Positions 34,668 through 43,518 of a DNA stretch of 64,000 nt are shown in pieces. The stretch is from CAXPZW01 sp964221845 (lineage in GTDB: Bacteria; Bacteroidota; Bacteroidia; Flavobacteriales_D; Sanyastnellaceae). Numbering within the stretch: the stretch's first letter is position 1; the number at the start of each line of letters is the position of its first letter. Location: positions 30,253 to 94,252 of the forward strand of contig CAXPZW010000015.1 in assembly GCA_964221845.1 (NCBI GenBank). Reading direction: 5' to 3'. The notes under the pieces were generated by a model. It was not told the origin of the DNA. It worked only from the letters and a program-made list of their open reading frames with translations, and did not search any database. Both the position numbers and the translations under genes were made by a program.

Positions 34668-36007
34668 CGTTGGCAAAATACGCGATAAGTCAGGGAAGAT
34701 GCAGTGTTTTGGGAGTGTAGAACATACCAACCGCGCTCCAGCGCTTCAGGCAGGACTACGCGTCCGGTGTGGTCGGCTTCCACTTTCGCCACTTGGCGGC
34801 CTGTGCCGTCCACAATGGTAACTAAGCCATAGGCGCCGGGCAAGTGCAGGTCTTGACCAGCTTGTGCGGGGTTCGGGTAGGCGGCCGTTTCCAAGGCGAA
34901 TACCTCGTCAACACCGGTGGTCAGGTCGGGTTGGATCAAGAAGAGGCCTTCTTGCATGTCGCTCACGATGACGTTGCCGCTGGGCAGCAGCGGGTATACG
35001 CCCCAAGCACCTTCGTAGCTGTTTTGGTGCGGGATGGTGCACGTGTCATAGTAGGCAGCCACCACGGGGTTTTCGGGGTCGGAGCAGTCCCACACGTAGT
35101 AGCCGTCGTAGTAGTGGCTCACGTGCAAGAAGTCGCCATCCCAAATCAGGTTGTGGACTATGGAGTTGTCGGCCACGTTCGACTGGAAGGTGGTGATTAC
35201 TGTCAAATCCGAAGGGTTGCTTACGTCGATGAGTTTGATGTCCGAGCCGTGGGTTTCATCGGCCATGGCGTAGAGGTTGCCGTCGGGATGCAGCCAACCT
35301 GAATGGTTGTAGCCTGGCTCTGGGTATTCACTGATGTCTCCGAGCACCACGGGGTTGCTGGTGTCTGTGAAGTCCACGATGTAGAGCTGTGACCCGTTGT
35401 TGCAATAGGCAATGCCATCCTTCACGTAGATGTCGTGGAGGTAGCCGATTTGGTTCCAGCCTGGCACGTCTTGATCGCAATCGATGATCAGAGTGGGGTT
35501 CTCTGGGTCTTCCAGGCTGTAGAGGTCCAAGGTGGTGTTGCCTCCACACACGTACAGCACATCGCCGTCGATGAAGATGTTGTGCGAGCGCTGGAAGTGC
35601 TCGCTGGAATCGTACACCACTTCTACCGCGTCGGGCAGGCCGGTGATGTCGATGATTTGCAGGGAGCTGAAGCCTTCGTCGGCCACGGCATACAGGTAGC
35701 CGTTATAGTCGTGGAAGTCGCGGTGGATGATGATGCCGCCGGTGACTGCGCCTTCAACGAATGCGGCTTCGTAGGCGGTTTCGGGTTCGGTCACGTCAAA
35801 GATGTGAGTGCCAAGTGTGGTGCCGATCACGGCGTATTCCCGGCCGTCTTGGACCATGCCCCAGCATTCGTTGTAGGCGTTGTCGTAGACGTTGGACCCA
35901 GGGATCTCTTCGTCGTACCAGTGGAACAAGAGTTCGGCGTTGGAGGCGTCTTGGGCGGAAATTCCCGACCACGCAAACAGGCCGAGCAGGAGCAAGCGAA
36001 TGTGCAT
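34664..36007 (-). CDS. Choice-of-anchor B family secreted protein with T9SS-type C-terminus
   Basis: 447 residues with signal peptide (MHIRLLLLGLFAWSGISAQ). A run of LVIVD-type repeats (for example LQIIDITGLPD, LYIVDFTDTSNPVVLG, IKLIDVSNPSDL) builds a beta-propeller over about 20-360; the HNIFID and HDIYVKDG segments are typical of the choice-of-anchor B family. The C-terminus (YPNPAQAGQDLHL; LERGWYVLHS) is a type A sorting domain. It stops two bases from lpxK's start side and overlaps the thioredoxin-like gene by ATGA. Confidence 0.87.
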   Translation of the reverse strand: MHIRLLLLGLFAWSGISAQDASNAELLFHWYDEEIPGSNVYDNAYNECWGMVQDGREYAVIGTTLGTHIFDVTEPETAYEAAFVEGAVTGGIIIHRDFHDYNGYLYAVADEGFSSLQIIDITGLPDAVEVVYDSSEHFQRSHNIFIDGDVLYVCGGNTTLDLYSLEDPENPTLIIDCDQDVPGWNQIGYLHDIYVKDGIAYCNNGSQLYIVDFTDTSNPVVLGDISEYPEPGYNHSGWLHPDGNLYAMADETHGSDIKLIDVSNPSDLTVITTFQSNVADNSIVHNLIWDGDFLHVSHYYDGYYVWDCSDPENPVVAAYYDTCTIPHQNSYEGAWGVYPLLPSGNVIVSDMQEGLFLIQPDLTTGVDEVFALETAAYPNPAQAGQDLHLPGAYGLVTIVDGTGRQVAKVEADHTGRVVLPEALERGWYVLHSQNTASSLTYRVFCQR

Positions 36008-36009
36008 GT

Positions 36010-37023
36010 CTAGTGGATGGTTTGGCGCACCTGCTTTAGCAAGACTTCACCTTCGGGGAGGTGCAAGGCCACTGGGATTACATAAAACCGCCAGTGGGAG
36101 GGGGCTGCTTGCTGCAGCGGGCGCAGTTTGGTCCAGTCTTTTTCGGTGGTCAGCACCGCAACGGGACCGTTCTCAAAGGTACCAATCTTTCCCTGAATCC
36201 GGGCGAAGTCTGACGCCGTGAACCCGTGGTGGTCTCGGAACCGAACCGCTTGGGAATCCGGGAACAAACCCGACACGTGGTCCTCGAACAATCCGGGAGC
36301 AGCCAAGGCCGAGACTGCCACTGCACCCGCGCATGCGGTCAGCGCTGTGGTGTGTCCTTCAGGGCGGGGGGCGGCGTACTCCAAGGCGGCGCCATATACC
36401 GGAACGTCCACGTTCAACTTGGCCGTCCAATCCGAGGGGAGTTGTGCGCCGGCTGCCAGCTTGGTTATCACCACAGCATGGGCGCGTTTGCGGGCACGCT
36501 TTACGTCACGCAGGCCTCCCCACGGCATCAAGTGGTCTTTGAACCACGGCTTGGTGGCCGGGGTGAGCAGCACGTTGAAATGACCTTGGAGTTTGCGGTG
36601 TTGGTACGCATCGTCAAGCACGATGACATCAGGTGCTGCTGTTTGCGTCAGGTGCGCAATGCCCGCGAGGCGGTCTTCACATACTGCCACTGGAACCTGA
36701 GGGAAGCGCTGCTTGATTTGCAGCGGTTCGTCGCCCGCATCGGACGCGGTGTGCTGCACCTCTACCATTCGGAAGCCCGAAGTGCTTCGCCCGTATCCGC
36801 GGCTAAGCACAGCCACTTTTAGGTCTTGGCTCAGGTGCTGCACCAGCCACTCGGTGAACGGCGTTTTGCCGCTGCCACCCACATTCAGGTTGCCCACCAC
36901 CACGGTAGGGGTGCTGGTTTTTTTGGAGGAAAACAGCCCCGCATCAAACAGCACATGGCGTGCATTCAGCACCAATCCGTGTAAGGCGGCGAGCGGAGCG
37001 AGCAGGACTCGCGCGGGTTCCAT
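36010..37023 (-). CDS. lpxK: Tetraacyldisaccharide 4'-kinase
   Basis: 337 residues from ATG 37023 (MEPARVLLAPLAALHGL); the longer frame overlaps the divergent Nif3-like gene. P-loop VGNLNVGGSGKTP, then VLSRGYGR and DDAYQHRKL motifs of LpxK. It phosphorylates the 4' position of the lipid A disaccharide at the inner membrane. Its stop is two bases before the choice-of-anchor B start. The short gap to the divergent gene (37024-37059) must hold both promoters. Confidence 0.95.
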   Translation of the reverse strand: MEPARVLLAPLAALHGLVLNARHVLFDAGLFSSKKTSTPTVVVGNLNVGGSGKTPFTEWLVQHLSQDLKVAVLSRGYGRSTSGFRMVEVQHTASDAGDEPLQIKQRFPQVPVAVCEDRLAGIAHLTQTAAPDVIVLDDAYQHRKLQGHFNVLLTPATKPWFKDHLMPWGGLRDVKRARKRAHAVVITKLAAGAQLPSDWTAKLNVDVPVYGAALEYAAPRPEGHTTALTACAGAVAVSALAAPGLFEDHVSGLFPDSQAVRFRDHHGFTASDFARIQGKIGTFENGPVAVLTTEKDWTKLRPLQQAAPSHWRFYVIPVALHLPEGEVLLKQVRQTIH

Positions 37024-37059
37024 TATTTTGCGGAGCAATGTCAAACGGTCATCGATCTC

Positions 37060-38154
37060 ATGCAAATCAACACAATCCTGCGCCAATTAGAGCAGTGGGC
37101 GCCCCGATCCCTCCAAGAAGACTACGACAACGCCGGGCTCATCGTGGGTAACCCCGCGGCCGAAGCCACCGGAGTAGTCGTCAGTCTCGACAGCACAGAG
37201 GATGTGGTGGACGAGGCCATCCGCAAAGGCGCCAACTTGGTTGTGGCACATCACCCCATCCTGTTTGGTAAAAAACGCAGCCTCACCGGTCGGGATTATG
37301 TGGAGCGCACCTTGCTCAAAGCGATCAAGCACGACATCGCCCTCTATGCCATCCATACCAACCTGGACAACATCCGTACTGGGGTCAACGCCCGCATCTG
37401 TGAGGTGCTCGGCATTCAATCGCCCCGCATATTGAGTCCCAAATCAGGGTTGCTGAACAAATTGGTAGTGTATGTCCCGCATGTTCAAGCAGATGCCTTA
37501 CGCGATGCCCTGTTTGCAGCCGGAGCGGGTGCAGTCGGCGATTACACCGAGTGCAGCTTTGGCAGCCAAGGAGCGGGCACGTTCAAAGGCGGAGAAGGCA
37601 CTGACCCGCACGTGGGCCAGGTGGGGCAGCGCCACACCGAACCCGAGACCCGGCTTGAAGTGCTGGTGGAGAACTGGAACGTGGGCGCAGTGCTGGCGGC
37701 CATGCAGCAGGCCCATCCCTACGAGGAGGTAGCCTACGACCTGTTTGCGCTGAAGAATGTGCATCACCAGGTAGGCGCCGGCATGGTGGGCGAATTGGAA
37801 CAGCCCATGACATTGGACGCGTTTTTGGCGCATGTGAAGCAGGTGTTGGGCACAGGGTCAGTGCGCCACACGGCAGCGGTTGCAGAGCAGGTGCAGCGCA
37901 TTGCCGTGTGCGGTGGTTCGGGCAGTTTTTTGCTCGAGGATGCCGTGCGCGCCGGGGCCGATGTGTTTGTCACCGCCGACTACAAATACCACCAGTTTTT
38001 TGACGCAGACGGCCGCATTGTGATCGCCGATGTGGGGCACTTTGAAAGCGAGCAGTATACCGTGGATTTGCTGGGGGAGTTCCTCCGCGAGAAATTCCCT
38101 AATTTTGCCGTCCATTTGTCCGATACTCAAACCAACCCCATAAAGTACTTCTGA
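37060..38154 (+). CDS. Nif3-like dinuclear metal-centre hexameric protein
   Basis: 364 residues. N-terminal Nif3 part with metal-ligand motif VVAHHPILF, AIHTNLDN and C-terminal VGHFESEQYT; a middle insert (about 125-230) gives the long form typical of Bacteroidota and Firmicutes (PII-like insertion). Function is unsettled, with GTP cyclohydrolase-like claims in the literature. The downstream coiled-coil gene starts three bases after its stop, a conserved pair in Flavobacteriales. Confidence 0.92.
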   Translation: MQINTILRQLEQWAPRSLQEDYDNAGLIVGNPAAEATGVVVSLDSTEDVVDEAIRKGANLVVAHHPILFGKKRSLTGRDYVERTLLKAIKHDIALYAIHTNLDNIRTGVNARICEVLGIQSPRILSPKSGLLNKLVVYVPHVQADALRDALFAAGAGAVGDYTECSFGSQGAGTFKGGEGTDPHVGQVGQRHTEPETRLEVLVENWNVGAVLAAMQQAHPYEEVAYDLFALKNVHHQVGAGMVGELEQPMTLDAFLAHVKQVLGTGSVRHTAAVAEQVQRIAVCGGSGSFLLEDAVRAGADVFVTADYKYHQFFDADGRIVIADVGHFESEQYTVDLLGEFLREKFPNFAVHLSDTQTNPIKYF

Positions 38155-38157
38155 TCC

Positions 38158-38958
38158 ATGGCCAAGAAGACTTCGACCCCTGAAGACAAGCTGCGCGCCC
38201 TCTACGATTTGCAGGTGATTGACACCATGATCGACAAGATCCGCATGATCCGCGGCGAGCTGCCCCTCGAAGTGCAAGACTTGGAAGATGAAATCGCAGG
38301 CCTCGAAACCCGCGCCCAAAAGGTGCAAGACGAGCTCAGCGCCATCGACCAGTCCATCACCGACCGCAAAAACGCGATTGAGGAAGCCAAAGCCCTGATC
38401 AAGAAATACAACGACCAGCAGAACAACGTGCGTAACAACCGTGAGTTCGAGTCGCTGAACAAAGAGATCGAATACCAAGAGCTGGAAATCCAGGTTTGCG
38501 AGAAGAAGATCAAGGAGTTCAAAGCCCAGAAGGAGCAAAAAGCAGAATTGATGGAGGCCAGCTCAGGCCGCCTCAACGAACGCAAAGGCGACCTCGAGGC
38601 CAAGAAAGGTGAGCTCGAAGAAATCATCGCTGAGAACCAACGTGAAGAGGAAATCCTCATGTCTAAAAGCGCAGACATGGAGAAGCTCATTGAGCCGCGC
38701 CTGTTGACCGCTTACAAGCGCATTCGTGGCGCCGCCAAGAACGGTTTGGCTGTTGTGCCCATCGACCGTGAAGCGTCAGCCGGTTCATTCATCAAGATCC
38801 CACCGCAGCGTCAATTGGATGTTGCCGCGCGCAAGAAGATCATTGTGGACGAGCACTCAGGACGTATCCTGGTGGACAAAATCCTCGCCGAAGAGGAAAC
38901 CGAAAAGATCCAGAAACTGGTGGAGAAGGAAATGGCAAAAGCAGCCAAGGCGAAGTAA
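38158..38958 (+). CDS. Coiled-coil protein with degenerate C4 zinc-ribbon (DUF164-like)
   Basis: 266 residues. About 10-185 are one long coiled coil, including QQNNVRNNREFESLNKEIE, the family hallmark. The C-terminal module aligns with the C4 zinc ribbon of the family, but all four cysteines are gone: the CxxC before FxxIPPQ reads SAGS, and CEHC reads DEHS. Metal binding is therefore unlikely. The same replacement occurs, as far as I recall, in other Flavobacteriales. Three bases after the Nif3-like gene; a terminator follows. Confidence 0.88.
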   Translation: MAKKTSTPEDKLRALYDLQVIDTMIDKIRMIRGELPLEVQDLEDEIAGLETRAQKVQDELSAIDQSITDRKNAIEEAKALIKKYNDQQNNVRNNREFESLNKEIEYQELEIQVCEKKIKEFKAQKEQKAELMEASSGRLNERKGDLEAKKGELEEIIAENQREEEILMSKSADMEKLIEPRLLTAYKRIRGAAKNGLAVVPIDREASAGSFIKIPPQRQLDVAARKKIIVDEHSGRILVDKILAEEETEKIQKLVEKEMAKAAKAK

Positions 38959-38983
38959 GCCACCTGATCCATCTCACAATGCA

Positions 38984-39018
38984 TAAAAAAGCCCGAAGCA
39001 TCCGCTTCGGGCTCTTTC
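38984..39018. terminator. Bidirectional terminator between convergent genes
   Basis: AGCCCGAAGC and GCTTCGGGCT pair perfectly (10 bp, 38990-38999 with 39004-39013) around loop ATCC, with six A on the left and a T-rich right side, so it can serve both strands. Confidence 0.9.
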
Positions 39019-39033
39019 TTTTTGAGTCTAGGG

Positions 39034-40497
39034 TCAGTACCGGAATCCGATGCTGACCACCGATGAAATCGTTTGTTGTTCGAGCGAGGCGGCGTCCACC
39101 AAGGCCGGGTCGTACAAGAAGTACTGCTCGGTTTGGTCGGCAAAGGCCAAACCAGCGTCGAGGTAGAATCCGCGGAAACGAAGGCCCGCCCCTACGGTAT
39201 AGGTCATGCGTGAGGGCGCGTCTGCAAACGCCTCGTCAGTGTAGGGTGCTTGCTCCAAGCGCACACCTCCGCGCAAAGCGAGCCATTTGAGGGGCTTGGC
39301 CTCTGCTCCGATGCGCACGTTGTGTGCAGGGCCGTATGCGGCTTGCACGGCGTCGTTTTCGAGCTCGAAGGGATAGTCGTCGCCTCCGACGCGTGCGGGG
39401 CGCAAACGTGCAGTGCTGTAGTCCACAAACTCGTAGTCAGCGCTCACAAACCCAATCTTGCCCAGCAGGGCAGCGGCAGAGATCTGCGCACGGGCCGGGG
39501 TGCGGATCCGGTAGTTGTATTCGCCCAAAGGAGAGTCCCACTCGTACGCGTCGCCGTTGTTGAACTGCGAGGCCATATCTGTGGTGTAGCGGTCAAACAA
39601 GCTCAACCAGGTGGGCGAGTGCACCGATGCACCAATGCGGATGAACTCGGTAGGACGGTAAATCACGCCCGCTTTCATGTTGAAACCGCCGCCATTGACC
39701 TCCACGGTTTGGCGCATTTGCCAGTTGTTGAGGTCGCTGCTGGGGTCGGGCACTGTTTCGGTGTAGACGGTCGATTCCTCATAGCGCACCGATGGAAAGC
39801 CCAGGGTGGCCCCGAAGTACCATTCGTTGCCAATGTTGGCTGCGGCGGCCACTGCGGTTTCGGTCATGCCGCCTACACGGGTGATCTCTTTGGACTGGAT
39901 CACCTTGCCGGCAGGCACGGCGGTCATGTATTGGTCCACCGTGTTTTCGATGGGGTTCAGCAGGAAGGTTTCCCATGCCAGGCTGGCACCAAACGGAAAG
40001 GCCGAACCGATTTGGGTGTCGGGCACTCCGTTGGCTTGCAGGGCATAGATGTCCAGCAAAGAAGTGTTCATCGCCTCCCCTTCAATACTGATGCGCTCGT
40101 CAAAGTCGGCCAGGGTCATGTAGCTGACCCCGAGGTTGATGCGCTCAACGCGGTCGTCCGCGATGGGGTAGGAGGCCACCAATCCGGCACTGGCCAGGTT
40201 GGAGAAGCCCTCACGAGCGGTGGTGTTGGTGCCTTCGTAATCGGCGCCGACACGTGAGGAACCAATACCGATGCTGAATCCAGCATCACTGCGGCGGTAG
40301 ACCGCCATGCCTGCCGGGTTGGTGTGCAGGCTGGAGAAATCGCCGCCCAGTGCTCCGAAGGCTCCGGCAGTTCCAAAGTAACGGGCGGTGCCGTAGGGGT
40401 TGAGGCGCGCATAGCGCAAGGCGTCTGTTTCGTTTTGGGCGCGTGAGGTTACGGCTAGGCATAGCAACCCCAAGGCCAGAAAAAAATGGCGTGTCAT
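39034..40497 (-). CDS. OmpP1/FadL/TodX family outer-membrane transporter
   Basis: 487 residues with signal peptide (MTRHFFLALGLLCLAVTSRAQ). The N-terminal plug-like region (AGAFGALGGDFSSLHTNPAG) is characteristic of FadL-type porins, followed by a 14-strand-type barrel ending VSIGFRY. The family imports long-chain fatty acids or other hydrophobic compounds; in Bacteroidota such proteins are also annotated as hemin receptor. Substrate cannot be read from sequence. Confidence 0.88.
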   Translation of the reverse strand: MTRHFFLALGLLCLAVTSRAQNETDALRYARLNPYGTARYFGTAGAFGALGGDFSSLHTNPAGMAVYRRSDAGFSIGIGSSRVGADYEGTNTTAREGFSNLASAGLVASYPIADDRVERINLGVSYMTLADFDERISIEGEAMNTSLLDIYALQANGVPDTQIGSAFPFGASLAWETFLLNPIENTVDQYMTAVPAGKVIQSKEITRVGGMTETAVAAAANIGNEWYFGATLGFPSVRYEESTVYTETVPDPSSDLNNWQMRQTVEVNGGGFNMKAGVIYRPTEFIRIGASVHSPTWLSLFDRYTTDMASQFNNGDAYEWDSPLGEYNYRIRTPARAQISAAALLGKIGFVSADYEFVDYSTARLRPARVGGDDYPFELENDAVQAAYGPAHNVRIGAEAKPLKWLALRGGVRLEQAPYTDEAFADAPSRMTYTVGAGLRFRGFYLDAGLAFADQTEQYFLYDPALVDAASLEQQTISSVVSIGFRY

Positions 40498-40528
40498 AAG
40501 CGTGTGTTGTTAGTAGGGGTGTTGAACA

Positions 40529-41917
40529 TTAACCGCCGCGGCGCGACGAGCTCGAACTGCGAGGTGGGTTAGAGCTGCGCGACGAGCTTGAGCGCGTACT
40601 GCTGCCTGAGCTGCGTGACGAACCTGAGCTGCGTGAGCCTGCGCTCGATCCGCTGCTGCGCGAACCTGAACTCGAACCACCGAAGCTTGAATCGTTGTTG
40701 CGCGAGCCGCTGCTGTAGCTAGGGCTGCTGCTGCCGCGTGAGCTGCTGCCCACCGAAGGGCGGTTGCTTCCCGAACTGCTGCCGCGCGAGCCGTTGGTAC
40801 GGCCGCTGTAGGCACGGGTGCGCTCACTCATGCTCACTCCTGCGCCAAGGCCAGCGGGTTCCCGCGTGGTGTTGGATGCGGTAGAGTTGTATGAAGGAAT
40901 GGTCACACGGTCATCGTCTTCACGCGCGGTGGTGCTGGGTCGGGTGGACGCAGTGCCGCTCGAAGGACGCGTGCCGTTGCCACGCACCACGCTTGATGCA
41001 GAGGGACGGGTTTCCACGATAGATACGGGTGTGTTTTCGCGTGCCGAAGTACCCAGTTCAGAAGGACGGGTGTTGCCTGAAGCGGCAATGCCATCTGTAG
41101 GGCGCTCACCTTTTTGGGGTGAAACATCGCCAGCGGTTTCGGTCACAGGGTCTTTGACGCCGATGCCGTCTGCCCCGCCACGTGGACCGGCAAACACGCC
41201 GCCGTTGCCGTAGCTGGAAGAAACCGCAATGCCGCCGCTGATGCCGCCGTGGTTACCGTAGTAGGTGTTGCCATTGTTGGCTACGTCGCCACCGCCAATC
41301 CAGCCGCCGTTGTTCCAGTAGCCGTTGTTGTAGCCGCCGTAGCCCCAAGCGTAGTAGTGGTTCTGCGGTCCGCACCATCCCCAGTTGTTGCCATAGAACG
41401 GGCCGTAGAACGGATCATTCCAGCCGTAGAAGGTGTTCCAGTAAGGATCGCCGTAAGGATAGGCAAAAGCGCTGTAGCCGTAGTTGTACCCACCACCCCA
41501 GGGGTAGTAGTTGTTGTAGAAGTTGTAGCCCAAGGGCATGCCGTAGCTGAAGCCCCAGCCGTTCATGGGTGCGTAGTACGAGAAGCCCCAAGAAGGGTAG
41601 AATCGACGGTTCCATCTGTTCCAACCACGGTTGAAACCGTTTCCACCCCAGCCGTTATCAAAGCTGTTGTCGTAGTAATTCTCGATGTAGGTGTCCCCGC
41701 CATCGTCGTAGTCGGGGGAGTAGTAGTCGTCGCTGCCGATGTAACCGGCGTTGGCGTCACTCTCGGTGGCGTACGCTGAAAAGTCGTATTCCTCGGGATC
41801 TGAAGAAACGTAGTAGATGTCGTCTTCTTCAAAAGAGTCGTTGTAAGCGTATCGCGAAGAGCAGGCAGACAGGAGTACCACCACTGCTGGGAGGAGGAAT
41901 AAACCGAATCTTTTCAT
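40529..41917 (-). CDS. Low-complexity lipoprotein with Tyr/Gly/Trp core and Ser/Arg tail
   Basis: 462 residues. Lipoprotein signal VVVLLSAC (Cys19). About 20-70 acidic and Tyr-rich; about 80-250 very rich in Tyr, Gly, Asn and Trp (NGWGF, GYNYGYS, NNYYPWGGG patterns); about 270-360 Ser/Thr/Arg-rich with RPS repeats; the last ~90 residues are mostly Ser, Arg and Gly (SRSSGSS units). Resembles Bacteroidota proteins sometimes mislabelled as vitellogenin-like. Function unknown; a cell-surface, intrinsically disordered, perhaps cohesive protein is inference. Divergent from proS. Confidence 0.75.
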   Translation of the reverse strand: MKRFGLFLLPAVVVLLSACSSRYAYNDSFEEDDIYYVSSDPEEYDFSAYATESDANAGYIGSDDYYSPDYDDGGDTYIENYYDNSFDNGWGGNGFNRGWNRWNRRFYPSWGFSYYAPMNGWGFSYGMPLGYNFYNNYYPWGGGYNYGYSAFAYPYGDPYWNTFYGWNDPFYGPFYGNNWGWCGPQNHYYAWGYGGYNNGYWNNGGWIGGGDVANNGNTYYGNHGGISGGIAVSSSYGNGGVFAGPRGGADGIGVKDPVTETAGDVSPQKGERPTDGIAASGNTRPSELGTSARENTPVSIVETRPSASSVVRGNGTRPSSGTASTRPSTTAREDDDRVTIPSYNSTASNTTREPAGLGAGVSMSERTRAYSGRTNGSRGSSSGSNRPSVGSSSRGSSSPSYSSGSRNNDSSFGGSSSGSRSSGSSAGSRSSGSSRSSGSSTRSSSSRSSNPPRSSSSSRRGG

Positions 41918-41996
41918 AGCGTTTGTTGTGTTAAAACCTTAGCATTTACGGGCCTTCGCGATAAGGACCTCTCTCTGCCAAGATAAGAATTTGTGT

Positions 41997-42004
41997 TACT
42001 TTTG
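41997..42004 (+). promoter_or_regulatory. -7 element of proS
   Basis: TACTTTTG is an exact TAnnTTTG match, 35 bases before the proS ATG. No clear -33 element was found. Confidence 0.6.
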
Positions 42005-42039
42005 ACGCCCTTGTAAGGCAAACATTATACCAAAACCAA

Positions 42040-43515
42040 ATGGCCGCTAAGCTGACCCCTCGCTCTGAAGATTATTCACGCTGGTACAACGAACTGGTAG
42101 GCATGGCCGACCTCGCCCAACATTCTGATGTAAAAGGGTGCATGGTCATCAAACCGTACGGCTTCGCCATCTGGGAGAAAATGAAGGACGAACTGGACCG
42201 CATGTTCAAGGAAACCGGGCACACCAACGCCTATTTCCCGCTGTTCATCCCCAAGTCGTACCTCAGCAAGGAAGCCGACCACGTAGAAGGCTTTGCCAAG
42301 GAATGCGCCGTGGTCACCCACTACCGCCTCAAGGTGGATGAGGAAAACGGTGGCGTGGTGGTCGATCCCGATGCCCGTTTGGAAGAGGAGCTGATTGTGC
42401 GCCCCACCTCAGAGACCATCATCTGGAACACCTACAAGGGGTGGATCCAGTCCTACCGTGACCTGCCCATCCTGGTCAACCAATGGGCCAACGTTGTGCG
42501 CTGGGAAATGCGCACCCGTTTGTTCCTGCGCACTGCAGAGTTCCTCTGGCAAGAAGGACACACCGCCCACGCCACCAAGCAAGAAGCCATCGAAGAAACC
42601 GAGCGCATGTTGGGCGTGTACGCCACCTTCGCCGAGCAGTTCATGGCCATGCCGGTGGTCCAAGGCACCAAAACCGAAAGCGAACGCTTCGCCGGTGCCG
42701 ACGATACCCTCTGCATCGAAGCCATGATGCAAGACGGCAAGGCTCTGCAAGCGGGCACCTCGCACTTCCTCGGACAAAACTTTGCCAAGGCCTTTGAGGT
42801 GGAATACACCGGAAAAGACGGCAAGAAAGACTTTGTGTGGGCCACCTCTTGGGGCGTGTCTACTCGCCTGATGGGCGCCCTGATCATGACCCACTCCGAC
42901 GACCAAGGACTCGTGCTGCCTCCGCGCCTTGCACCCATCCAAGTGGTCATCGTCCCTATTTACCGCAGCGAAGAACAACTCCAAGCCATTCACGAGCGCA
43001 TGGCGCCTGTCATGGCTGAGCTCAAATCCCAGGGCGTCACCGTCAAGTTCGACGACGACGACACCAAAAAGCCCGGCTGGAAATTCGCCGAATACGAACT
43101 CAAGGGTGTACCTGTTCGACTCGCAGTGGGCAACCGCGACCTGGAGAACAACAGCGTAGAAATGGCCCGCCGCGACACCGGTGAAAAACAATCGGTATCG
43201 CTCGACGGCATTGCTGCCCACATCCAAGCCACCCTGGAAAACATCCAGGAATCCCTCTTCCAGAAAGCCCACGACTACCGCACCTCGGTCACCACCGAAG
43301 TCCGCACGTGGGAAGAATTCAAAGACGTACTCGAAAACAAAGGCGGCTTCCTTGTGGCCCACTGGGACGGCACCGCCGAAACCGAGCAAAAGATCAAGGA
43401 GCAAACCAAAGCCACGATCCGCTGCATTCCGTTCGACCTGGAACAAACCCCCGGTACGTGCGTTTATTCTGGAAGCCCTGCAACGCACCGTGTGCTGTTT
43501 GCCAAAGCCTACTGA
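42040..43515 (+). CDS. proS: Prolyl-tRNA synthetase, eukaryote/archaeal-like short form
   Basis: 491 residues. Class II synthetase with motif 1 in GCMVIKPYGFAIWEKM, motif 2 RPTSETIIW and RLFLRTAEFLWQEGHTAHAT, and motif 3 GVSTRLMGALIMTHSDDQG. It lacks the editing insertion of the long bacterial form and carries the extra C-terminal domain with the terminal Tyr (LFAKAY) of the eukaryote/archaeal type. Attaches proline to tRNA-Pro. The next gene starts three bases after its stop. Confidence 0.97.
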   Translation: MAAKLTPRSEDYSRWYNELVGMADLAQHSDVKGCMVIKPYGFAIWEKMKDELDRMFKETGHTNAYFPLFIPKSYLSKEADHVEGFAKECAVVTHYRLKVDEENGGVVVDPDARLEEELIVRPTSETIIWNTYKGWIQSYRDLPILVNQWANVVRWEMRTRLFLRTAEFLWQEGHTAHATKQEAIEETERMLGVYATFAEQFMAMPVVQGTKTESERFAGADDTLCIEAMMQDGKALQAGTSHFLGQNFAKAFEVEYTGKDGKKDFVWATSWGVSTRLMGALIMTHSDDQGLVLPPRLAPIQVVIVPIYRSEEQLQAIHERMAPVMAELKSQGVTVKFDDDDTKKPGWKFAEYELKGVPVRLAVGNRDLENNSVEMARRDTGEKQSVSLDGIAAHIQATLENIQESLFQKAHDYRTSVTTEVRTWEEFKDVLENKGGFLVAHWDGTAETEQKIKEQTKATIRCIPFDLEQTPGTCVYSGSPATHRVLFAKAY

Positions 43516-43518
43516 TCC

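Noticed and set aside
39250..40257. 335-residue plus-strand frame opposite the FadL-like gene
   Set aside because: Antisense shadow; the minus-strand gene has signal peptide and family motif.
40529..40830. Short repetitive DNA as a satellite or CRISPR array
   Set aside because: It encodes the Ser/Arg/Gly tail of the lipoprotein and lacks regular spacers.
42409..43488. 359-residue minus-strand frame opposite proS
   Set aside because: proS motifs are complete on the plus strand and the antisense frame has no family features.
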